Part shown: in pieces, positions 1 through 5,282 of the stretch
How the letters are laid out: every line of letters begins with the position of its first letter
Position numbering within the stretch: the first letter of the stretch is position 1
Source: Solirubrobacterales bacterium
Lineage (GTDB): Bacteria; Actinomycetota; Thermoleophilia; Solirubrobacterales; Solirubrobacteraceae
Reading direction: 5' to 3'
Length of the DNA stretch: 5,421 nt
NCBI GenBank assembly: GCA_013696535.1
Contig: JACCYI010000168.1
Location: forward strand, 1 to 5,421
Notes under the pieces: generated by a model
Told to the model about the DNA's origin: nothing
The model's database searches: none
Seen by the model: only the letters and a program-made list of their open reading frames with translations
Translations under genes and position numbers: made by a program

Positions 1-320
1 CGGACGCTGGCATCATGCACGAGGAGCCCTTCGGTCCGATCGCCGTTCTCAACCGCTTCGGCTCCCTCGACGAGGCGATCGCGAAGGCGAACAGCACCCA
101 CTACGCCTTTGCGGCCTATATCTTCACCGACTCGCTGCGCACCCGCCAGCGTGTGATCGCCGAGTTGCACGCCTCGAACGTCGGCATCAACCAGATGGCG
201 CCGTCACTCCCCGACGTCCCGCTCGGAGGGATGCAGGCGAGCGGCGTCGGCTACGAGGGTGGTCGCGACGGCATCGCGGCCTTCCAGCACCTGCGGCTGA
301 TCAGCGAGACCGCCGCCTGA
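1..320 (+). CDS. Aldehyde dehydrogenase family protein, C-terminal fragment (5' end outside window)
   Basis: This is the last ~106 residues of an NAD(P)-dependent aldehyde dehydrogenase, which oxidises an aldehyde to the carboxylic acid in the cytoplasm. The reading frame is open from base 3 and stops at TGA 318-320. Visible family landmarks are the EEPFGP motif near the left edge (the EExFGP element whose Glu and Phe contact the cofactor ribose), the GINQ segment, and the closing PLGGMQASGVGYEGG stretch, which matches the usual PFGGxKxSGxGxEGG. The EGG ending and the preceding GIN segment resemble succinate-semialdehyde dehydrogenase (GabD-like) members, but the catalytic Cys and substrate-pocket residues lie outside the window, so the substrate cannot be assigned. 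The stop is only 43 bases from the next same-strand gene, so the two may be co-transcribed. The family call is firm and the subfamily tentative. Confidence 0.93.
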   Translation, partial: DAGIMHEEPFGPIAVLNRFGSLDEAIAKANSTHYAFAAYIFTDSLRTRQRVIAELHASNVGINQMAPSLPDVPLGGMQASGVGYEGGRDGIAAFQHLRLISETAA

Positions 321-350
321 AAATGGCGGCCAGCCGATTTCACCCCCGAC

Positions 351-355
351 GGAGG
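351..355 (+). promoter_or_regulatory. Shine-Dalgarno sequence (GGAGG) of the cyclase gene
   Basis: GGAGG, extending to GGAGGAG, lies eight bases before the ATG at 364. It is the only strong ribosome-binding site among the starts in this window, and it fixes that ATG as the start. No promoter-like element is evident in the 43-base gap after the aldehyde dehydrogenase stop, consistent with translation from a shared transcript. Confidence 0.85.
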
Positions 356-363
356 AGAAGTTC

Positions 364-1293
364 ATGCAGAGATGGACGAGAACCGCACTCGCGGCCCTGG
401 CGATCACCGTCGCCGCACCCGCCACGGCGCTCGCGCAGAAGGACGCCGGCGACCTGTGGCAGGTCTACGACCAGACGCTCAGCAAGGCCCGCTACATCGA
501 TCTCACCCACACACTCACGCCGAACCAGCCGGTCTGGAAGGGCTTCGGACCTGCAGTCTTCAAGCCGGCCGTGGACCCGATCACTGGGGTCCGCTACACC
601 TACGCCAAGAGCGGCTTCGAGGCGACCGCGTACACGCTCGCGACGGATCAGTTCGGTACGCAGTTCGACCCGCCGGCCCACTGGGCGCCCGAGCAGGCCG
701 CCATCGACGAGATCCCGCCGAGCTACGCCGTCCGCCCGCTCGTGGTGATCTCGACCGTGCCGCAGGTCAGGAAGGACCCCAAGTACTTCTTCAAGGTCGC
801 CGACATCCGTGCCTTCGAGAAGAAGCACGGGCGGATCCCGGCCGGCTCGGTCGTGATGGTGCGCTCAGACTGGTCGAAGAAGTGGACGACCGATCCCGAG
901 CGGGCGAAGGCGCTCGCCGCCGAGCCCGACTTCCCCAGCGTGGGCCTCGACGCGCTGAAGTTCCTCCACCGCAAGCGCAACATCCTGTTCCACGGCCACG
1001 AGCCGCTTGACACCGACTCGACGCCCACCCTGGAAGGCGAGTACTGGCTGATGCACAACGGCTATGCGCAGGCCGAGGGCGTCAACAACCTCGACGGCGT
1101 TCCGGCCACCGGCTGCCTCGTCTCGTTCGGCTTCCCGAAGTTCAGAGGCGGCCTTGGCGGATACGCCCGCTATGTCGCCATCTGCCCGCCCTCGACCAGG
1201 AAGGGTGTGCGGATCACCCGGCGCGATGCGCCCCTGCCCGAGTTCAAGAGCCCGCTGCGCTGGGACGAGAGCCTCGGCTACCGGGTCCGTTGA
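364..1293 (+). CDS. Exported cyclase family protein (kynurenine formamidase-like fold)
   Basis: This 309-residue protein belongs to the metal-dependent 'cyclase' superfamily (Pfam Cyclase, which includes kynurenine formamidase). Residues 1-24 form a Sec-type signal peptide: basic start, hydrophobic A/L/I/V core, and ALA|QK as the likely cleavage site. It should therefore act outside the membrane, whereas kynurenine formamidases are normally cytosolic. Family landmarks are IDLTHTL (45-51), the core motif at 96-106, the FPSVG and GHEPLDTD segments (190-218), and HNGYAQAEGVNNLDGVP (231-247), where E238 sits at the usual catalytic/metal Glu position. The core motif HxGTHxDxPxH reads QFGTQFDPPAH here: both His of the first half are Gln, while D102 and H106 remain. 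At about 300 residues it belongs to the longer branch of the family rather than the ~210-residue KynB type. The substrate is unknown. The upstream aldehyde dehydrogenase hints at a shared catabolic pathway, but that is inference. Confidence 0.88.
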   Translation: MQRWTRTALAALAITVAAPATALAQKDAGDLWQVYDQTLSKARYIDLTHTLTPNQPVWKGFGPAVFKPAVDPITGVRYTYAKSGFEATAYTLATDQFGTQFDPPAHWAPEQAAIDEIPPSYAVRPLVVISTVPQVRKDPKYFFKVADIRAFEKKHGRIPAGSVVMVRSDWSKKWTTDPERAKALAAEPDFPSVGLDALKFLHRKRNILFHGHEPLDTDSTPTLEGEYWLMHNGYAQAEGVNNLDGVPATGCLVSFGFPKFRGGLGGYARYVAICPPSTRKGVRITRRDAPLPEFKSPLRWDESLGYRVR

Positions 1294-1299
1294 CGTCAC

Positions 1300-1329
1300 C
1301 GGAGGGGGTGCGCGTTCGCACCCCCTCCG
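1300..1329. terminator. Perfect 13-bp hairpin between convergent genes, probable bidirectional terminator
   Basis: A 13-base arm (1300-1312) pairs perfectly with 1317-1329 around a four-base CGTT loop. Almost every pair is G-C. It begins seven bases after the cyclase stop codon and ends ten bases before the stop of the convergent polysaccharide deacetylase gene, the expected place for a terminator serving both strands. Neither strand has a following T-run, so it is not a classical intrinsic terminator. U-tract-less hairpins of this kind are commonly proposed as terminators in high-GC actinobacteria; alternatively it stabilises the 3' ends of the two mRNAs. Confidence 0.75.
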
Positions 1330-1338
1330 TGGTCGTGA

Positions 1339-2190
1339 TCAGAAGTCCCGCCGCATCTCCCGCAGGAGCTGTGACCCGGTCCATCCGGGAACGATGATGC
1401 GGCGGATCGTGAACAGCGGTTCCCGGCGGTCGAGCTTGTCGGCGAGTTGGAAGGCGGCGGTGAATCCGGCGCGCCGCAGCTGCAGCGGGGCACGGCGGTC
1501 CGTGAGCCCGAACGGGTAGGCGAAGAGCCGGATCGGGTGGCCGACGAGCTTCTCCAGCTCGCGCTTGGGCTCGTCGAGCTGCTTGAGCCATTGGACCCCG
1601 GAGTACTCGGGCACCGCCTTGTGATCCCAGGTGTGCCCGGCGATGGTCATGCCGGCGCGGTCCAGCGCGCGCACCTGCCCACGCGAGAGCCAGTCGGGTT
1701 TGCCGAGGACCACGGTCATGATGAAGAACGTCGCGACGTAGCGATGGCGGCGCAGCACGGGGAGGGCGCGGGTGTACTGACCGGCGGTGGCATCGTCGAA
1801 GGTCAGCAGCACGGGCTTTCGCGGCAGCGGTGTGCCGCGGGCGACGTGCGAGACGAGCGCGTCCCCGGTGACGGTCTTGTAGCCGCCGCGGTCGAGCGCG
1901 GACATCTGCTCGGCGAACGCCTCGGGGCTGACGATGTAGGGCCGCGCCTGGGCACCGTCCGCCTCGGTGGGCCGGCGGATCTGGTGGTAGGTGAGAACGG
2001 GAACGTTCGCCCGGGCCGCGATGGCAGCCGGGTCGGTGCGCGGAGCGGGGGTCCGCTTGACCGGCGGGGGGTCGGCGCGGCGCTCGTCGACGGCGTCAGC
2101 TCCTCCGCACCCCGCAGCCACGACCGCCAGGACCACCAGGAATCGCCGCCGAGCCGCAACCCCCGGCACTTCAGCGGCCGTGCGCCTCAC
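1339..2190 (-). CDS. Polysaccharide deacetylase family lipoprotein (NodB/CE4 domain)
   Basis: This 283-residue secreted protein carries a carbohydrate-esterase-4 domain, which removes acetyl groups from N-acetylated (or O-acetylated) glycans using a metal ion. The N-terminus has basic residues (RRR, 14-16), a hydrophobic core, and a lipobox-like AAGC with C28 as the likely lipidated cysteine, followed by a Pro/Arg-rich linker to about residue 60. Catalytic-domain motifs in order are VPVLTYHQI (63-71, typical of PgaB/IcaB-like members), TFDD (130-133, general base and metal Asp), HTWDH (186-190, metal His pair) and RLFAYPFG (221-228). The full active-site set appears intact. The GTG start at 2190 overlaps the upstream MmcQ/YjbR gene's TGA by four bases (GTGA), implying translational coupling. 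A second GTG at 2169 would still keep the signal peptide. The substrate (peptidoglycan, exopolysaccharide or another glycan) is not determinable from sequence. Confidence 0.93.
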   Translation of the reverse strand: MRRTAAEVPGVAARRRFLVVLAVVAAGCGGADAVDERRADPPPVKRTPAPRTDPAAIAARANVPVLTYHQIRRPTEADGAQARPYIVSPEAFAEQMSALDRGGYKTVTGDALVSHVARGTPLPRKPVLLTFDDATAGQYTRALPVLRRHRYVATFFIMTVVLGKPDWLSRGQVRALDRAGMTIAGHTWDHKAVPEYSGVQWLKQLDEPKRELEKLVGHPIRLFAYPFGLTDRRAPLQLRRAGFTAAFQLADKLDRREPLFTIRRIIVPGWTGSQLLREMRRDF

Positions 2191-2555
2191 CTGGCGTCAT
2201 CGGGAGCTCGCGCTCCGTCGGCCTCGAACGAGGTGATGAGTCGCTTGGGCGCCCGTAGGCGCCAGGCGTCCTCGAGCAGCTCGGCGAGCTCGCGGGAGTC
2301 GACGGCCTCCAGGCGCACGAGCACGTACGGGTATCCGTCGTAGTGGGGAGTGGAGAAGAAGACCTCGGGTTGTCCCTGGAGGAGCGCCTCGCGGTCACCG
2401 AGGTCGATCACCCGCAGCACCAGCGCATCCGGGTTCGTCCGCAGGCTGCAGATCCCCTTGTCGCGGACCTTCAGGGCCGGCCGACCATAGGACGTGGCGA
2501 CCTCCACCCCGGGGAAGCGCAGCCCGATCGACACGACGTCGTCCCACGACGGCAT
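2187..2555 (-). CDS. MmcQ/YjbR family protein
   Basis: This 122-residue protein belongs to the MmcQ/YjbR family, small alpha/beta proteins with a 'double wing' fold. They are often annotated as DNA-binding, although their cellular role is poorly established. Family features are FPGVEVATSYGRPALKVRDK (14-33), the strand containing ALVLRV (44-49), and the conserved FFSTPHYDGYPYVLVRL (66-82) followed by an amphipathic helix ending WRLRAPKRL (98-106). Length is normal for the family. Translation starts at an ATG with no Shine-Dalgarno sequence but with a TAGGGT hexamer placed as expected for a leaderless transcript. The stop codon overlaps the start of the lipoprotein deacetylase gene, so the two form one operon. 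No functional link between the two products is obvious. Confidence 0.9.
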   Translation of the reverse strand: MPSWDDVVSIGLRFPGVEVATSYGRPALKVRDKGICSLRTNPDALVLRVIDLGDREALLQGQPEVFFSTPHYDGYPYVLVRLEAVDSRELAELLEDAWRLRAPKRLITSFEADGARAPDDAR

Positions 2556-2561
2556 CGCCGA

Positions 2562-2567
2562 ACCCTA
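2562..2567 (-). promoter_or_regulatory. Predicted -10 element (TAGGGT) of the MmcQ/YjbR-deacetylase operon; leaderless start
   Basis: On the minus strand TAGGGT fits the TANNNT core of a -10 box, and exactly six bases separate it from the A of the ATG at 2555. A transcription start seven bases after the hexamer would fall on that A, giving a leaderless mRNA. There is no Shine-Dalgarno sequence between them to explain the start otherwise. No recognisable -35 lies 16-18 bases upstream, where the GCC/ACC triplet tract sits. This is a prediction from spacing and a short motif. Confidence 0.5.
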
Positions 2568-2592
2568 CCCGCCGCCGCCACCGCCACCGCCA
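2568..2592. repeat. GCC/ACC triplet tract in the divergent intergenic region
   Basis: About 25 bases consist of CCG/CCA triplets in tandem, GCC three times and then alternating with ACC. The tract lies between the divergent MmcQ/YjbR and uppP genes, just upstream of the former's predicted -10 element. It would encode a polyproline run in one plus-strand frame, but no credible gene covers it. Triplet tracts in GC-rich genomes are usually coding or slippage products; here it is non-coding. The remainder of the region (about 2593-2683) shows no gene, RNA or clear regulatory site. Confidence 0.6.
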
Positions 2593-2683
2593 CGAGCCGA
2601 TCGTGCCGATGCACCACTCGTGGTTCAGGGTGACCCGGCGCAGAACCGCGGGGCGGCGTCGGGCTGCCGGTACGGAGCGCGGC

Positions 2684-2689
2684 TATCGT
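2684..2689 (+). promoter_or_regulatory. Possible -10 element (TATCGT) of uppP
   Basis: TATCGT matches four of six positions of TATAAT and lies nine bases before the preferred GTG start of uppP at 2699, so the 5' leader would be about three bases or none. No good -35 is visible, and a GGAG at 2674-2677 is too far (21 bases) from the GTG to serve as a ribosome-binding site. Tentative. Confidence 0.3.
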
Positions 2690-2698
2690 GACCCGCCG

Positions 2699-3514
2699 GT
2701 GCCCACCTTGCAAGCCATCGTCCTCGGAATCGTCCAGGGGCTGACCGAGTTCCTTCCCGTCTCGAGCACGGGGCACCTCCGCATAATCCCGGCGTTCCTG
2801 GGCTGGGAGGATCCGGGCGCGGCGTTCACCGCGGTGACGCAGCTCGGCACGCTCGCGGCTGTCCTGCTCTACTTTCGCCGGGACCTGCTGGCGATCGCCC
2901 GCGGGTTCCTGGTGGGCCTGCGCGATCCGTGTGCGCGCGGGACGCAGGAGTTCAAGGTCGGGCTCCTGATCGGTATCGGGACGCTGCCGATCTCCGTCTT
3001 CGGATTGCTGTTCAGAGACCAGATCGCGAGCGGCGCCCGCTCGCTGTACGTGATCGGCACCGCGTTGATCGTCCTCGGCTTCTTCCTCCTGGCCGCCGAA
3101 CGGTTCTCGCGGCGTGACCGTGAAATCGAATCACTGACCATGCGCGATGGCATCATCATCGGCTTCGCGCAAGCGCTCGCGCTCGTCCCGGGTGTGTCGC
3201 GCTCGGGAGCCACTCTGTCCGCGGGCCTCTTTCTCAACTTCGACCGGGCGGCGGCGGCACGCTACTCCTTCCTGCTCTCGGTTCCGGCGGTCGTCCTCTC
3301 AGGGCTCTTCGAGCTGCGCGACATCGGTGGTGGGGGCGCCGCGAGCCCGGGCGCGACGGCCATCGCCACCGTGCTGGCCTTCGTGGTCGGTTATGCGTCG
3401 ATCGCCTTCCTGCTGCGGTTCCTGGTCAGCCACTCGGCCGGGGTGTTCGTCGCCTACAGGGTCGGGCTCGGCGCGTTGGTCCTGGCGCTGACCGCGTCGG
3501 GGTCCATCGCCTGA
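2699..3514 (+). CDS. uppP: Undecaprenyl-diphosphate phosphatase (BacA/UppP family)
   Basis: This integral membrane phosphatase converts undecaprenyl diphosphate to undecaprenyl phosphate, recycling the lipid carrier for peptidoglycan and other surface polymers; overexpression in this family gives bacitracin resistance. From the GTG start it has 271 residues, the usual length. The (E/Q)xxxE and serine motif is present as QGLTEFLPVSSTGH (Q13, E17, H26), and the second signature PGVSRSG (164-170, R168) is intact, so the active site looks complete. Between and after these are multiple hydrophobic membrane segments, including FLLSVPAVVLSGLF and a final helix ending LGALVLALTASG. The frame is open from 2603 (ATG), but the extra 32 residues are Arg-rich and precede the family's normal start, so GTG 2699 is preferred. 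There is no nearby Shine-Dalgarno sequence. The last 61 bases overlap the convergent GGDEF gene. Confidence 0.95.
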   Translation: MPTLQAIVLGIVQGLTEFLPVSSTGHLRIIPAFLGWEDPGAAFTAVTQLGTLAAVLLYFRRDLLAIARGFLVGLRDPCARGTQEFKVGLLIGIGTLPISVFGLLFRDQIASGARSLYVIGTALIVLGFFLLAAERFSRRDREIESLTMRDGIIIGFAQALALVPGVSRSGATLSAGLFLNFDRAAAARYSFLLSVPAVVLSGLFELRDIGGGGAASPGATAIATVLAFVVGYASIAFLLRFLVSHSAGVFVAYRVGLGALVLALTASGSIA

Positions 3515-4104
3515 CTCGCCCGTCGGCGCTTGGTCGTGTACATCCGGTGGTCGGCCTGCGCCCATGCCTCCGACAGGCCGGTCTCCGGCGAGCGCTCCGC
3601 CAGGCCGAGGGAGGCCTGGACACCGGCCTTGTCGAGAGCATCGCCCAGACGCGCTGCCAGCGCCCGCGCCATCGGGAGGTCGGTGTCGACCGCCAGCACC
3701 GTGAACTCGTCGCCGCCCACACGGGCGACGACGTCGATGGCACGCGTCGCGGAATCCAGCGCGCCGGCGGCGGTGACCAGGAGTTCATCACCCGCTTGGT
3801 GGCCCTGCGTGTCGTTGACCTCCTTGAGCCCGTCGAGATCGATGGCCACCACGCATGCCGTCCGGCCGGACCGCGAGCAACGCTGCTCCTCGACCACCAG
3901 CGCTCGCTCCCATTGGCGCCGGCTCGCCGCGCCGGTGAGGACGTCTATCGAGGCTTCGGCCTCGGCACGCGCGGCGCGCTCCTCTGCTCGCAGCCAGGAG
4001 GTCAGCAGTCGCGGAGCGACTTCGGACGCATCCGGAACCGCGAGCAGCGCCTCCGCCGCTTCCTCATAGGTGTCGTAGGGCTCTGGTGAGCGATCCGTGC
4101 TCAT
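3454..4104 (-). CDS. GGDEF-domain diguanylate cyclase
   Basis: This soluble 216-residue protein is predicted to condense two GTP into the second messenger cyclic di-GMP. Residues 1-50 are a charged, Ala/Glu-rich helical region with no recognisable sensor domain and no membrane segment. The GGDEF domain runs from about DVLTG (54-58) to YTTKRRR (189-195). Key residues are present: D89 and N97 in the DLDGLKEVND segment, D106 in GHQAGDE, and GGDEF at 130-134. RAID (121-124) lies five residues before GGDEF, matching the RxxD inhibitory site, so product feedback inhibition is likely. Leu93 replaces the usual Phe of DxDxFK. With both active-site and I-site residues retained, an active, feedback-controlled enzyme is expected. 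The last ~20 residues are non-conserved and antisense to the 3' end of uppP. The ATG lacks a clear Shine-Dalgarno sequence. Confidence 0.93.
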   Translation of the reverse strand: MSTDRSPEPYDTYEEAAEALLAVPDASEVAPRLLTSWLRAEERAARAEAEASIDVLTGAASRRQWERALVVEEQRCSRSGRTACVVAIDLDGLKEVNDTQGHQAGDELLVTAAGALDSATRAIDVVARVGGDEFTVLAVDTDLPMARALAARLGDALDKAGVQASLGLAERSPETGLSEAWAQADHRMYTTKRRRASQAMDPDAVSARTNAPSPTL

Positions 4105-4187
4105 TGTCGGCTACACAACGGGCTACCGGTCCGCATTCCGCCATGAGCCTTCCCGAAGGGTCGCGCACTAAGGTCCGCGGTCCTCAC
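4105..4187. other. Divergent intergenic spacer between the GGDEF and NAPRTase genes
   Basis: These 83 bases must hold the promoters for both genes. On the plus strand TAAGGT (4169-4174) fits TANNNT and would start transcription a few bases before the ATG at 4188. No equally good element was found on the minus strand, and no Shine-Dalgarno sequence is well placed for either gene. A CCTT/AAGG mini-stem at 4148-4158 is too short to interpret. Confidence 0.35.
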
Positions 4188-5282
4188 ATGAGCACCTCGA
4201 CCCGCGAGCGCCTGCACCCCGACGTCTTCCGGCTTCCGGTCGACAAGATCCGCGACGGTCACTACTCGGACGCCTACTTTACCCATGCGCGTGCGCTGCT
4301 CGAAGCCGAGGATCATCATCCGAGCGTTCTCATGCAGGTGTTCCAACGCGAGGCCTCGATCCTCGGCGGCATCGACGAGGCGATCGCCATCCTGCGTCAG
4401 TGCACCGGTCGGTACCGGCCCGACGGCGAGTGGCAGGACGGCTGGGCCGAGGTCGAGGTCCGGGCGCTTCACGAGGGGGCGGCGCTGTCGCCGTGGGAGA
4501 CCGTCATGACCGTGGAGGGGGACTATGCCCTGTTCGCGCATCTGGAGACCGTCTACCTCGGCTGCCTCGCCCGGCGGACGCTCATCATGCGCAACGTCCG
4601 CGAGGTGGTGGACGCCGCCCGGGGGAAGCCGATCCTGTACTTCCCCGCCCGCCACGACCACTGGCTCGTGCAGACCGGTGACGGATGGGCCGCCCATGTG
4701 GCGGGCGCGATCGGCGTCTCGACGGACGCCCAGGCATCGTGGTGGGGGGGTCGTGGGGTCGGGACGGTGCCGCACGCGCTGATCGCGGCATACGGCGGGG
4801 ACACGGTGGCAGCGGCGCGGGCCTTCGCGCGCCACTTCGCCGCCACGATGCGCATCACGGTGCTCGTGGACTACGAGAACGATTCCGTGCGGACCGCGCT
4901 CGACGTCGCCGACGCGCTCGGCAAGGACCTGTGGGGGGTGCGCCTGGACACCTCGGACAAGCTCGCAGACCGCGGCCTCGTCGAGCAAGTAGGGGAAGAC
5001 GCGCCTCACGGCGTGGCGCCCGAGCTCGTGCGCCTGGTCCGTGACGAGCTCGATGGGGCAGGTCATCAGCACGTGCGACTTGTGGCTTCGGGTGGGTTCA
5101 ACGCGCAGCGCATCCGCGAATTCGAGGCCGTCGGGGTGCCCGTCGATGCCTACGGGGTGGGCTCCGCACTGATCCGCGGCAAGAACGACTTCACGGCGGA
5201 CATCGTTCTCTACGAGGGGCGCCCGTGCGCCAAGGTCGGGCGCGAGCACCGCCCGAACGACCGGCTGGAGCTCGTCACCTGA
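4188..5282 (+). CDS. Nicotinate phosphoribosyltransferase-like protein
   Basis: This 364-residue protein resembles the type II phosphoribosyltransferases of NAD metabolism, in the compact branch also seen in archaea. Nicotinate phosphoribosyltransferase joins nicotinate to PRPP, with ATP, to give nicotinate mononucleotide in NAD salvage. Evidence is the N-terminal alpha/beta part with a DxYF-like element (SDAYF, 27-31), ETVYLGCLARRTLIMRN (120-136), FPARHDHW (152-159), GVGTVPHAL (190-198), VDYEND (227-232), VRLDTSD (251-257), SGGF (301-304) and DAYGVGSALI (320-329); the last four follow the order of strand-end active-site motifs in the TIM-barrel-like domain. ATG 4188 is preferred because the frame's upstream starts (4086, 4143) add non-conserved residues, and the first would overlap the GGDEF gene. 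A quinolinate phosphoribosyltransferase is the main alternative, as these families are often cross-annotated. The 3' end overlaps a convergent gene by eight bases. Confidence 0.85.
   Translation: MSTSTRERLHPDVFRLPVDKIRDGHYSDAYFTHARALLEAEDHHPSVLMQVFQREASILGGIDEAIAILRQCTGRYRPDGEWQDGWAEVEVRALHEGAALSPWETVMTVEGDYALFAHLETVYLGCLARRTLIMRNVREVVDAARGKPILYFPARHDHWLVQTGDGWAAHVAGAIGVSTDAQASWWGGRGVGTVPHALIAAYGGDTVAAARAFARHFAATMRITVLVDYENDSVRTALDVADALGKDLWGVRLDTSDKLADRGLVEQVGEDAPHGVAPELVRLVRDELDGAGHQHVRLVASGGFNAQRIREFEAVGVPVDAYGVGSALIRGKNDFTADIVLYEGRPCAKVGREHRPNDRLELVT

Noticed and set aside
323..748. 141-codon Arg/Ser-rich plus-strand frame and a minus-strand frame at 340-828
   Set aside because: Both overlap the cyclase gene, which has a Shine-Dalgarno sequence, a signal peptide and family motifs. 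The products are low-complexity.
1447..2343. 298-codon open frame on the plus strand
   Set aside because: It is antisense to the deacetylase, whose catalytic motifs are all present. The product is low-complexity Gly/Arg/Val-rich and resembles no family I know.
2603..2698. 32-residue N-terminal extension of UppP from ATG 2603
   Set aside because: It is Arg-rich, lacks hydrophobic or conserved character, and precedes the point where the family normally begins. The GTG at 2699 gives the expected length.
3547..4089. 180-codon open frame on the plus strand, with a similar frame at 3530-4069
   Set aside because: Both are antisense to the GGDEF gene, which has an intact active site and I-site. Their products are Arg/Ser/Ala-rich with no motif.
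4171..4182. GGTCC direct repeat around a CCGCGG palindrome upstream of the NAPRTase start, considered as an operator
   Set aside because: It is too short and GC-rich to distinguish from chance in this composition, and no partner regulator gene is present.
4086..4187. 34-residue N-terminal extension of the NAPRTase from ATG 4086, or 15 residues from ATG 4143
   Set aside because: The extra residues look non-conserved. The 4086 start would overlap the 5' end of the divergent GGDEF gene and leave no promoter space.
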